Made by a program: the position numbers and the translations under genes | The notes under the pieces: generated by a model | Told to the model about the DNA's origin: nothing | The model's input: only the letters and a program-made list of their open reading frames with translations | The model's database searches: none | NCBI GenBank assembly: GCA_038065335.1 | Contig: JBBTRD010000023.1 | Span: 1-12,537 of the forward strand | DNA from: 2-01-FULL-41-21 sp038065335 | GTDB lineage: Bacteria; Patescibacteriota; Minisyncoccia; 2-02-FULL-40-12; GWA2-44-9 | Length of the DNA stretch: 12,537 nucleotides | Direction: 5' to 3' | Part shown: one piece after another, positions 5,625 to 12,537 of the stretch | How positions within the stretch are numbered: the stretch's first letter is position 1 | Layout of the letters: every line of letters begins with the position of its first letter

Positions 5625-7406
5625 ATGCCAGATTTTACCCAAACTCCGCTTTATTCTATGCCTCCTGTGCCAAAACCGGTCTCGCGAATGTCGCGAAAAG
5701 TTCTTTTTTGGTCCATCATCACGGCGGTTGTTTTGGGAATCATCAGTGTTCTTTTGTTTTTCTATGGCGGTTCCTCATTCACCGAAAGCGGTGTCCTTTT
5801 GACTATTACCGGCCCAACTCAAGCTTCGGTCGGGGACGAGGTTGTTTATAAAGTTCACTATCAAAATAATACCAAGACCGCGCTTCGGAATTTAAAACTT
5901 TCGTTTAATTATCCGCAAAGTTCAGCGATTATTAAAGACGGACAAATTGTGACTAATAATGGTAATGTCCAAGTTATAGATGAACCCGATCTCGCGCCCG
6001 GCGCTTCCAAGGACGAAGAATTTCATTCGTTTCTCGTCGGGGATAAGGGCAATATCAAAATTGCGTCCGTAAAGCTTGGTTTTGACGCCGGTAATTTAAA
6101 ATCAACCTTTGAAAAATCCGCTCAAATTTCGACCACTATTTCCGATGTTCCCATCTCGCTTACGTTTGTCGGTCCGCCGACCTCAGTGTCGGGTCAAGCG
6201 GTAACCTATTTTCTCGATTATCGCAATCAATCTCAAGACGACATTTCTGATCTGCGATTTACGTTGACATACCCGGATGGTTTTAAGGTGACCAAAGTTT
6301 TACCTAGTGCTACTATCGGTAACACGATTTGGGGTTTACCGCTGGTGAAAAAAGGCAGTGGCGCTCGGATTACGATTCAAGGCACACTCACTGGACGGGA
6401 AGGCGATTCAAAAGCTTTTAACGTATTACTGCAACGCAATATCAACGGCACGCACGTTGATTATGAAAAGACAAGCGTCACGACCGTGATCTCGTCGCCC
6501 TTGCTCAATATTGACACAACGATTAATGGCAATGCCGACTATATTTCTCACGCCGGCGATACGCTTCAATACTCAATTTACTATACCAACGCGTCTAATT
6601 TTACATTTAGCGGGTTAACTTTAACTGCCAAGCTGGTTGGCAGTATCTATGATTTGTCATCGCTTGATACGCACGGAGGATTTTATGATTCTTCGACCGG
6701 CACTATTAATTGGAACTCAACCGTCATTTCGACCTTTGATTCATTGGCGCCTCGGGCTAATGGCACGGTTGTTTTTTCAGTAAAATTAAAATCTGTTTCC
6801 GGTTCGGGTTCGGGCAACACTTTAGCTCGCGCGACTATCACTTTGGCGACTGATAATGTTCCCGATACAATTAGCGTTGACAAAATCAGCGTCATCGACG
6901 ACATCCTTACTAAAGTTACCAGCCAGCCGACATTTATTCAGAAGATGTATTACAACGATGCGTCATTTGGTTCGTCCGGGACGATGCCGCCTCAAGCGGG
7001 GAAGAGCACCACTTTTACCATTCACTGGCTGGTAACAAATCCGGGCAACCAGCTTTCTAATGCTAAAATCGTTGGAATCCTGCCTCAAGGCGTCACTTGG
7101 AAAAACGTCGTCAGTGTCGGCAGCGGTCAAGCTCAACCGACATTTAATAAAAACACATCGCAGATTGCGTGGAATATCGGCATTTTGCCGTATGGTATCG
7201 GCACGGGCGGAACGTTGGCCTATGAACTGACGTTCCAAGTGGCCATTAATCCATCGCCAACTCAATCTGGTCAGCCTGCTCCTGTCCTCACCGGCGCGAC
7301 CTTTTCTGGAGTTGATAGTTTCACCCAACAAAACATCGCCGTCTCCAATCTTGACCTTAGTACCAATTCAACAATTGACAGGCCCGGCGAAGGGGCGATA
7401 CAGTAG
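5625..7406 (+). CDS. Membrane-anchored protein with Ig-like DUF11-type repeats
   Basis: A 593-residue envelope protein. The N-terminal 25 residues are Pro-rich and basic (KPVSRMSRK), followed by a single hydrophobic segment (26-47) that acts as an uncleaved signal anchor, so the rest faces outward. The exterior is about four beta-sandwich repeats of DUF11/CARDB-like character, starting near residues 57 (GPTQASVGDEVVYKVHYQN), 175 (GPPTSVSGQAVTYFLDYRN), 297 (ISHAGDTLQYSIYYTN) and 445 (PQAGKSTTFTIHWLVTNPG). Each repeat has the typical 'aG-x-x-v-x-Y-x-i-x-y-x-N' beginning. There are no catalytic motifs, no cysteine cluster and no sorting signal at the C-terminus (RPGEGAIQ). The likely role is structural or adhesive at the cell surface; the exact function is unknown. 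Probably transcribed from the promoter at the recO stop. Confidence 0.85.
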   Translation: MPDFTQTPLYSMPPVPKPVSRMSRKVLFWSIITAVVLGIISVLLFFYGGSSFTESGVLLTITGPTQASVGDEVVYKVHYQNNTKTALRNLKLSFNYPQSSAIIKDGQIVTNNGNVQVIDEPDLAPGASKDEEFHSFLVGDKGNIKIASVKLGFDAGNLKSTFEKSAQISTTISDVPISLTFVGPPTSVSGQAVTYFLDYRNQSQDDISDLRFTLTYPDGFKVTKVLPSATIGNTIWGLPLVKKGSGARITIQGTLTGREGDSKAFNVLLQRNINGTHVDYEKTSVTTVISSPLLNIDTTINGNADYISHAGDTLQYSIYYTNASNFTFSGLTLTAKLVGSIYDLSSLDTHGGFYDSSTGTINWNSTVISTFDSLAPRANGTVVFSVKLKSVSGSGSGNTLARATITLATDNVPDTISVDKISVIDDILTKVTSQPTFIQKMYYNDASFGSSGTMPPQAGKSTTFTIHWLVTNPGNQLSNAKIVGILPQGVTWKNVVSVGSGQAQPTFNKNTSQIAWNIGILPYGIGTGGTLAYELTFQVAINPSPTQSGQPAPVLTGATFSGVDSFTQQNIAVSNLDLSTNSTIDRPGEGAIQ

Positions 7407-7421
7407 ACAAAAAATTATCAG

Positions 7422-7442
7422 TTTCCAATTTCCAATTTACAA
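7422..7442. repeat. Intergenic heptad repeat upstream of glyQS
   Basis: TTTCCAA, TTTCCAA, TTTACAA in register, followed by two related ATTTTCAAT stretches that run up to the glyQS start codon. Complementary in style to the AAATTGG heptads at 890-924 in ileS. Confidence 0.75.
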
Positions 7443-7466
7443 TAAATTTTCAATAATCAATTTTCA

Positions 7467-8771
7467 ATGGCTGAACAGAATAAGTTAGAAAAAATAGTGG
7501 CCCTGTGTAAACGGCGGGGTTTTGTTTTTCCCGGCTCGGAGATATATGGCGGATTAGCCAATTCATGGGATTATGGTCCGCTTGGTGTGGAGTTAAAAAA
7601 CAACATTCAACAATTGTGGTGGAAGTTTTTTGTCCAAGAGCGAGATGACATGGTCGGGATTGATGCGGCGATAATCATGAATCCTAAAATTTGGAAAGCA
7701 TCAGGCCATGTTTCCGGTTTTACCGATCCGCTCGTGGAGTGCAAGAAATGCCATCAGCGTTTTCGGGCGGATCAAATTAGTGATACGTGTCCGAATTGTG
7801 AAAATAAAGAATTCACCGAAGCCAAGATGTTCAATTTAATGTTTCCAGTTCGCCTCGGCGCTTCGGAAGAATCATCGGTTCAATCATATCTGCGCGGCGA
7901 GATTGCCCAAGCCATGTTCGTTAATTTTAAAAATGTCCTTGATTCTACTCGAATAAAACTGCCGTTTGGTATCGCATCGCAGGGTAAGGCCTTCCGCAAC
8001 GAAATTACACCCGGCAATTTCATTTTCCGGACTCGCGAATTTGATTTGATGGAGTTTGAGTATTTTATTAAAGAATCGGATTGGAAAGAAGTTTTTGATA
8101 TGTGGCACAAAGAAATGTACCGCTGGTTGGAGCTTATCGGTATTAATAAAAACAACGTGCATGATCTAGAGAAAAAAGACCTTGCTCATTATTCAAAAAG
8201 GACAGTTGATCTGGAATATGATTATCCTTTCGGCCGCGAAGAATTATATGGCCTTGCTTATCGTACTGATTTTGACTTAAAAAATCACATGAATAGCAGT
8301 GGCCAAGACATGAATTATACCGACCCCGAAACGGGTGAAAAATTCTTACCCCATGTCGTAGAACCGACATTCGGTTTAAATCGTACCGTATTAGTTGTGC
8401 TTTGTGATGCTTACATTGAAGAATCTGAAAGAGTGGTTTTGAAATTAAATCCAAAAATTGCGCCCTACAAAGCGGCGGTCTTTCCGTTATTGAAAAACAA
8501 ACCGGAATTGGTGGAGAAAGCGCGTGAGGTCTATAACGAACTCAAAAAACATTTCAATGTCGCGTGGGACGATCGGGGCAACATCGGCAAACGCTATTTT
8601 TCGCAAGACGAGATTGGCACGCCCTATTGCGTGACCATTGATTTTGAAACGCTCGACGAATCCGATAGCAACAAAAAAGACACCGTTACTATCCGCGACC
8701 GCGACACCATGAAACAAGAACGTATCGCCATCTCTGACCTCAAGACATATATTCAAAAGTCTCTCGAATAG
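7467..8771 (+). CDS. glyQS: Glycyl-tRNA synthetase, dimeric (alpha2) class II type
   Basis: Attaches glycine to tRNA-Gly in the cytoplasm. This is the single-chain type related to eukaryotic and archaeal GlyRS, not the alpha2beta2 GlyQ/GlyS pair. Visible marks: motif 1 region SWDYGPLGVELKNNI (33-47); zinc-type cysteines 92/95 and 108/111; motif 2 FRNEITP to FRTREFDLMEFE (176-198); the glycine-pocket segment SGQDMNYTD (278-286); motif 3 VEPTFGLNRTVL (298-309); and an HGTP-type anticodon-binding domain from about 330, ending KQERIAISDL. At 434 aa it is at the short end for the family (about 430-500) but looks complete. The ATG at 7467 directly follows the repeat-rich leader with no Shine-Dalgarno site. 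No inserts of the kind seen in ileS are present. Confidence 0.95.
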   Translation: MAEQNKLEKIVALCKRRGFVFPGSEIYGGLANSWDYGPLGVELKNNIQQLWWKFFVQERDDMVGIDAAIIMNPKIWKASGHVSGFTDPLVECKKCHQRFRADQISDTCPNCENKEFTEAKMFNLMFPVRLGASEESSVQSYLRGEIAQAMFVNFKNVLDSTRIKLPFGIASQGKAFRNEITPGNFIFRTREFDLMEFEYFIKESDWKEVFDMWHKEMYRWLELIGINKNNVHDLEKKDLAHYSKRTVDLEYDYPFGREELYGLAYRTDFDLKNHMNSSGQDMNYTDPETGEKFLPHVVEPTFGLNRTVLVVLCDAYIEESERVVLKLNPKIAPYKAAVFPLLKNKPELVEKAREVYNELKKHFNVAWDDRGNIGKRYFSQDEIGTPYCVTIDFETLDESDSNKKDTVTIRDRDTMKQERIAISDLKTYIQKSLE

Positions 8772-8789
8772 TATTTATATAAGTAGATT

Positions 8790-9875
8790 ATGGTAGAACG
8801 GCTTACTAAGGAATTAGAAAATTATATAGCCAACCCCGCTGAAAATAAAATTCCAGATATGTTTGACGATCCCGCATCTTTTCTTGAGGCATTTGCCCAT
8901 GTCTTACCCGTGGACCGCCCTATAGCGGAACTTGAACATCTAGAGAGTTTGTATAAAAAGTTATTAAAGCATATTGCACAACTAAATAATCCAGAACTTG
9001 TATACCTCGTTGCAAAAACACAAAAAGAGATTGGTTTTATTCTTAAATATAAGTCCTATGGAATCAAAGCATCAACACCTTTAGGCTTTTCAATTTTTTT
9101 TCTTGAGAATGGAAAGGGATTTAGTTTCCAGCGTCATCTTGATACAAAAACAGAGGTGTTTTATTTTATTGAAGTAAGGCCAGGGAAAAGTCTTGCTTTT
9201 CTTTGTAGTTATCCTGAATGGGAAGCAAACTATCAGCCTGCCTTGTTTTCTAAGTGGTTTGCAAAAAATAATGTATCGATTTTTGATCGTTTTTGCCATA
9301 ATCCAGAACCAGGAGATATTTTGAAGATAAATGAGATTGGCTTGGTTCACACTGTCCTTGGGTGCGTGATGGAGGAATACGCAAATGTTTCAACGGATAT
9401 GGTTGACAGACTTTACGATCAAAATAAGGGCAATTCTATCCCCAAAAAATTTACTCGTGAATATTTTCAAATTCAGCTTAATAACATTCAATATCTCCAA
9501 AGAAATCGTTTAGTTTCACGGAATGAGATCGGATTTATTTCTCAACCACTTGAATGGGTGGTTATTGATGGAGTCAGGGTACTTCCTATCACTGAAACTG
9601 GGGCATATATTGCAAAACGTATATCAATACCCATGGAAGGATCATGGCAATTTATGAGCAATAAGCGATTTGTGTCCGCTTTTGTAAGTGACGGAAGTGC
9701 TCGGTGTGAATTATTGGGACAAAACGGATTGACGGTTGCCGGTCGGAAATTATTTTTAGATAAGCACGATGTTTTTTTAAGTCTTCCCAGATGCGATTGG
9801 CACATTTCCAATTCATCAGAACAAGAACTTCAACTTTCTGTATTTGAAATTGACGAACAAGTTGCGTTGCAATGA
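8790..9875 (+). CDS. Double-cupin protein related to mannose-6-phosphate isomerase
   Basis: A 361-residue soluble protein. Residues 1-90 are helical. The first cupin (about 95-215) has FSFQRHLDTKTEVFYFIE with possible metal ligands Gln114, His116 and Glu122, then PEPGDILKI, VHTVLGC (His187) and EEYANVSTDMVDRLYD (195-210). The latter resembles the 'vEi...nSD.t.R.yD' signature of type I phosphomannose isomerase (ManA). A second cupin (about 262-355) lacks obvious ligands, like the ManA C-terminal domain. A sugar-phosphate isomerase or sugar-binding role is a fair inference, but the substrate is unknown and it may be a diverged, non-mannose enzyme. The ATG lies 18 bases after glyQS with no Shine-Dalgarno site. 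The stop overlaps the next start (ATGA), indicating translational coupling. Codons are A/T-rich compared with glyQS. Confidence 0.65.
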   Translation: MVERLTKELENYIANPAENKIPDMFDDPASFLEAFAHVLPVDRPIAELEHLESLYKKLLKHIAQLNNPELVYLVAKTQKEIGFILKYKSYGIKASTPLGFSIFFLENGKGFSFQRHLDTKTEVFYFIEVRPGKSLAFLCSYPEWEANYQPALFSKWFAKNNVSIFDRFCHNPEPGDILKINEIGLVHTVLGCVMEEYANVSTDMVDRLYDQNKGNSIPKKFTREYFQIQLNNIQYLQRNRLVSRNEIGFISQPLEWVVIDGVRVLPITETGAYIAKRISIPMEGSWQFMSNKRFVSAFVSDGSARCELLGQNGLTVAGRKLFLDKHDVFLSLPRCDWHISNSSEQELQLSVFEIDEQVALQ

Positions 9876-10330
9876 CAAAAAACATCGAAAACATAGAAAC
9901 AAAAACGGAAGGATTTTCTGAAAAAGAGCTTGATAAATTAAAATTTTTTCCGGACAGTAGGGTGCTGGCAGATTTTATGCGTTCTCAGCTTGCGATGTTA
10001 CATAAAAGTCTAGTTGATCAAAAAATTGGCCCTGAAGGATTTGAAAATCTTTGCGTCGTTGCTACGGACGAGTTAAACAAAAAATTGCAAGAAGTCGGTT
10101 TTGTTGCAAATATATTAGAAGGTGATCTGGAGATGAGCCCAAAAAATTGGTTAGTGCATCGGGTTAATCTTGTAAAACTCTCTGATTACTGGGTGGTTAT
10201 GGATTTAACTGCTTCTCAACTTCCTTGGTTTAAAAACAGAACTTGGCTTCTTGAAACAACATCGCCTGATCCCGAGAGTCTAAAAGAATTTCTTAAAAAT
10301 ACTTACCGTTGGTGGATAAAGGGCAAATAA
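9872..10330 (+). CDS. Small protein with possible transglutaminase-like Cys-His-Asp triad
   Basis: A 152-residue soluble protein that I cannot place in a named family. Its central part reads NLCVVATDELNKKLQEVGF (Cys61 at a helix start), then WLVHRVNLV (His96), then YWVVMDLTASQL (Asp111). This is the order and spacing of small transglutaminase/papain-like folds in which a Cys-led helix is followed by His and Asp on adjacent strands, with 'DLTxxQ' after the Asp strand. That assignment is by eye. No signal peptide or membrane segment; the C-terminus is Trp-rich (RWWIKGK). It overlaps the upstream cupin gene by 4 bases (ATGA), so the two proteins are probably made together and may act on a common substrate. 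Confidence 0.7.
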   Translation: MTKNIENIETKTEGFSEKELDKLKFFPDSRVLADFMRSQLAMLHKSLVDQKIGPEGFENLCVVATDELNKKLQEVGFVANILEGDLEMSPKNWLVHRVNLVKLSDYWVVMDLTASQLPWFKNRTWLLETTSPDPESLKEFLKNTYRWWIKGK

Positions 10331-10342
10331 AAACATACGGGG

Positions 10343-10370
10343 TTGAGGTTTTTTGGATTTGTGGTAATGT
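10343..10370 (+). promoter_or_regulatory. Candidate promoter for the 10394-12383 gene pair
   Basis: TTGAGG (10343-10348), a 16-base spacer and TAATGT (10365-10370) preceded by TG at 10362-10363. A start near 10377 would place the ATG at 10367 upstream of the transcript and leave ATG 10394, with its Shine-Dalgarno site, as the first usable start. Confidence 0.3.
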
Positions 10371-10393
10371 GGTGGGCGAAGGGAGTCCCAAGA

Positions 10394-10984
10394 ATGAACT
10401 TTAACATCTCGGAAATGCTTACCGTATTAAAGGGTAAGCGGGCCCAGATTGTTGCCGAAACGCTTGCATCTGTGGCTTATGACCAGCTTTCTAAGCACTT
10501 CACCGACCCGTTGTTCGAAAAAGAATTTGTTCGACGGCATCTTGCCGACACCCCGACTTTGGCCAGAGAAGTGATTTCGCTCGCCTGTCATGGTCTAGCG
10601 GGGGTTACCCAGACATTTTCCCTCAGCGATGGACTCGTCGGCGAGTTTTCGTCCCGAGTCTTGGGCAACACTCTCTCGCGCATCGCGGGCAAGGTTAATC
10701 GTTCGCAGACCACCATCATTGACGTTGATCCCGCGAACTACCGGTCCGAAGATTTGGGCCAGATGTTCAACGAAGACGTTCGCGCGCTCGCGGTCGAGAA
10801 ATTGACCGCGAAATTCGAGGCTGGCCGAACCGAAAAAACCGGGGAATCTTCATCGTTCAGCAGATTTTTGGGCGGACTCAACGCCGGCGCCAAGGAATTT
10901 GTCGGGACAGCGACCAACCGACTCAACAAGTATCGAGAATCTCTGAAACAAAGACGTTCTGGGGGAGGCGAGAATGGAAAGTAA
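10394..10984 (+). CDS. Unrecognised soluble protein, first gene of membrane-protein pair
   Basis: A 196-residue protein with no family I recognise. Mostly helical, without a signal peptide or membrane segment. The N-terminal half (TLASVAYDQLSKHFTDPLFEKEFVRRHL) is followed by the modestly hydrophobic SLACHGLAGVTQTFSL. The C-terminal quarter is Ser/Gly/Arg-rich and polar (SLKQRRSGGGENGK), probably disordered. The frame is open back to TTG 10343 and ATG 10367, but ATG 10394 is chosen because GAAGGGAG (10378-10385) is a good Shine-Dalgarno site 8 bases before it. It overlaps the next gene by 11 bases, so the two are coupled. Third codon positions favour C and G much more than in the genes at 3922-5007 or 8790-10330. 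Confidence 0.75.
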   Translation: MNFNISEMLTVLKGKRAQIVAETLASVAYDQLSKHFTDPLFEKEFVRRHLADTPTLAREVISLACHGLAGVTQTFSLSDGLVGEFSSRVLGNTLSRIAGKVNRSQTTIIDVDPANYRSEDLGQMFNEDVRALAVEKLTAKFEAGRTEKTGESSSFSRFLGGLNAGAKEFVGTATNRLNKYRESLKQRRSGGGENGK

Positions 10985-12383
10985 GACATGGCCGGAGATG
11001 TTGTTTGATTTCTTTGAAGGCGCGTTTGGGCTGGCCAGCGAGGTCGGCCGGACCGTCTTTCAGAGAGTCATCGCGTACGTCAAATGGGTTCTGAAACGCG
11101 GGGCAATCGGCCTTGGGCTGAGTGCTGTTTGCGTAATGCTAGGAATCCAATTTGATTTTGGTCCACTCGTATTCATCGGCATCGCCGGAGTCGGCGTGAG
11201 CACCGGTTTCACTTTTCTTGCTCTTTCACCAGCGGTGTGGTTGCTCTGGGTGGCCGAGGAAAAGAGCGAAAAGGCCCAACGTTTGGCCATGACGGCTTTC
11301 GTTATCGTGGCCGGGTTTTTCATTATGGCAATCTATGTCGTAGTTTTTCGTGCTTGGCACAATCAGGAATTTTGGGTGCTGATGCCAATCGCGATAATCC
11401 TCGTCATGGTTTCCGTGGTAAGGGGTAGTTTCATTGACCCGAAGACGGTTACCCATCGGGCCATCTATATCGGTTTTGTCGTGTTGTTGTACATCGTTGC
11501 CTCGATGGCATATGAGAAGATTCCCGAGTTCTATCGCACTCGGGTCACTGATTCTGCCCAGACTTTGGTTGGCCTGAACAGCGGTGAAGTTTCTTACGAG
11601 AGCATCGACAAATTCTTCTCCAGTGATGGAAAGCCACGAGTCTGGTACATTGAGTACAAAGATCAGCGGCATTTCTTTGAGAGCCCCGGTTATGACCAAC
11701 GACGAGGTCAGGCACGGATGCCCATCACCGCGGAAGTTATCGATCAAGAGGACGCGACTCGCACTCAAGCCAAGCTTGCTGCGGAGCAGAAGATTATCGA
11801 CGAGAAGGCTCTCGTCGACGCGGAAACGGCTCGGCTCAAGGCCATGGAAGAAGCTGAACGTGTCGCGCGGGAAGCGGTCCAAGCGGAAGAGCGTCGTCTG
11901 GCCAATCTACCCGTAACGGTGGTTGGCACGATTCTTGCCCCGACTGATCAGTCGCAAGACATCGTGATTATCAGGCCGAGTGCGCCGTTCAAGTATCACG
12001 GGATAACGATTCAACCAGATCAGAGTGTCGTGATTCTTGATATTACCGATGTAAAACCGGCGTCAGAGAAGAACAAGTACGAACTGACGCTTCAGCCCCA
12101 GACGCTCATGTCCAATGGCCAGAGTTATTACATCTTGCATCAGGCCGCCCCTATTCAACTTCTGGTGAAAAAAGGCAACTCACGCAATATTCTGAAGATT
12201 CTTGGCGGGGCCCTCGGTGGAGCCGCTGCCGGCGCGATTGCCGGTGGCAAAAAGGGAGCCGTTGGAGGAATGGCCATCGGCGCTGTGGCCGGTACGATCT
12301 ACGCTATGTCCAGCCACGGCAAGAAGTTCCAACTGGTGGTCGGCGACCCGGTGCCTCCGATTATCATCAGCCCAGTTCTCTAG
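10974..12383 (+). CDS. Polytopic membrane protein with coiled coil and glycine zipper
   Basis: A 469-residue membrane protein of unknown function. About five hydrophobic segments lie in the first 185 residues (roughly 42-60, 63-93 as one or two, 104-126, 133-150, 163-181). Then comes a soluble part with a short motif, FFSSDGKPRVWYIEY to FFESPGYD and MPIT (214-252), that I have seen in assorted phage and membrane proteins. A charged Ala/Glu-rich coiled coil spans about 255-312. A beta-rich domain (313-400) leads to a glycine zipper (409-445: GGALGGAAAG, GAVGGMAIGAVAG) able to insert as a helical hairpin. The C-terminus is hydrophobic (PPIIISPVL). The start is supported by GGGAGG (10963-10968) 5 bases upstream, within the preceding gene. 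It is followed by a strong terminator. Channel, secretion or envelope-stress roles are all possible. Confidence 0.8.
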   Translation: MESKTWPEMLFDFFEGAFGLASEVGRTVFQRVIAYVKWVLKRGAIGLGLSAVCVMLGIQFDFGPLVFIGIAGVGVSTGFTFLALSPAVWLLWVAEEKSEKAQRLAMTAFVIVAGFFIMAIYVVVFRAWHNQEFWVLMPIAIILVMVSVVRGSFIDPKTVTHRAIYIGFVVLLYIVASMAYEKIPEFYRTRVTDSAQTLVGLNSGEVSYESIDKFFSSDGKPRVWYIEYKDQRHFFESPGYDQRRGQARMPITAEVIDQEDATRTQAKLAAEQKIIDEKALVDAETARLKAMEEAERVAREAVQAEERRLANLPVTVVGTILAPTDQSQDIVIIRPSAPFKYHGITIQPDQSVVILDITDVKPASEKNKYELTLQPQTLMSNGQSYYILHQAAPIQLLVKKGNSRNILKILGGALGGAAAGAIAGGKKGAVGGMAIGAVAGTIYAMSSHGKKFQLVVGDPVPPIIISPVL

Positions 12384-12409
12384 GTTGGGGGATTCCGATA
12401 CCCCTCATG

Positions 12410-12437
12410 GCCGCGTGCTTACACGCGGCTTTTTTTG
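12410..12437 (+). terminator. Strong rho-independent terminator
   Basis: Perfect 8-bp stem GCCGCGTG/CACGCGGC with loop CTTA, followed by eight T's (12430-12437). It lies 26 bases after the 10974-12383 stop and closes the two-gene unit. A small hairpin (GGGGAT-TCCG-AT-A-CCCC, about 12388-12404) sits just before it. Confidence 0.93.
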
Positions 12438-12483
12438 TTTTATTTTTTAAGTATTTCCAAGGTATTGAACCATTACGTTTCGC

Positions 12484-12537
12484 TTAATCTGACACCACTT
12501 CTGCAACAACTTGCCACGGTGTCTTAAATTGTATGCC
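12484..12537 (-). CDS. Possible 3' end of a minus-strand gene (transposase-like tail), partial
   Basis: Read on the minus strand from the window edge, 17 codons give GIQFKTPWQVVAEVVSD and stop TAA. The 'fKTPwqvv' string resembles the last strand/helix of rve-type integrase/transposase domains ('lgyktPaev'). A second minus frame is open for 29 codons to a stop at 12447-12449, so the frame choice is uncertain. Too short to decide. Confidence 0.25.
   Translation of the reverse strand, partial: GIQFKTPWQVVAEVVSD

Noticed and set aside
11226..11882. 218-codon open frame on the minus strand
   Set aside because: It lies wholly within the membrane-protein gene, has an unnatural His/Pro/Ser-rich composition, and the plus frame has a clear SD, membrane segments and terminator.

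Overview
The window looks like a chromosomal segment of a Candidate Phyla Radiation (Patescibacteria, Parcubacteria-like) bacterium. The grounds are tightly packed short genes without Shine-Dalgarno sequences, a eukaryote-like (type 2) isoleucyl-tRNA synthetase carrying many in-frame inserts, a dimeric-type glycyl-tRNA synthetase, a minimal RecO, and 7-bp-periodic repeats both between and inside genes. TGA is used as a normal stop (recO and the cupin gene end in TGA), so the code is standard. The assignment rests on recall of such genomes, not on a search.

Layout, all recognisable genes on the + strand. 1-252: non-coding leader with a GC-rich hairpin, a plausible promoter and a perfect 21-bp inverted repeat whose right arm contains the proposed ileS start codon. 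253-3918: ileS (1221 aa) with a complete histidine-phosphatase domain inserted and at least nine short repeat-like inserts. 3922-4275: small unknown protein. 4276-4431: weak hairpin terminator, then a compact dyad-rich block that could encode a structured RNA. 4432-5007: RBBP9/YdeN-like serine hydrolase. 5048-5584: recO. 5625-7406: single-pass membrane-anchored protein with about four Ig-like (DUF11-type) repeats. 7467-8771: glycyl-tRNA synthetase. 8790-9875 and 9872-10330: overlapping pair, a ManA-like double cupin and a small protein with a possible Cys-His-Asp transglutaminase-like triad. 10394-10984 and 10974-12383: overlapping pair with strong Shine-Dalgarno sites and a different base style, the second encoding a polytopic membrane protein with coiled coil and glycine zipper. 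12410-12437: strong intrinsic terminator. 12438-12537: AT-rich edge, perhaps with the tail of a minus-strand gene.

Functionally, the first 8.8 kb is housekeeping (two aminoacyl-tRNA synthetases, recombination mediator, envelope protein, hydrolase). The 8.8-12.4 kb part is accessory: two unfamiliar translationally coupled gene pairs. The most unusual features are the heptad repeats that occur both in intergenic spacers and, in frame, inside ileS; the phosphatase nested in ileS; the dyad over the ileS start; and the membrane-protein cassette at the right.
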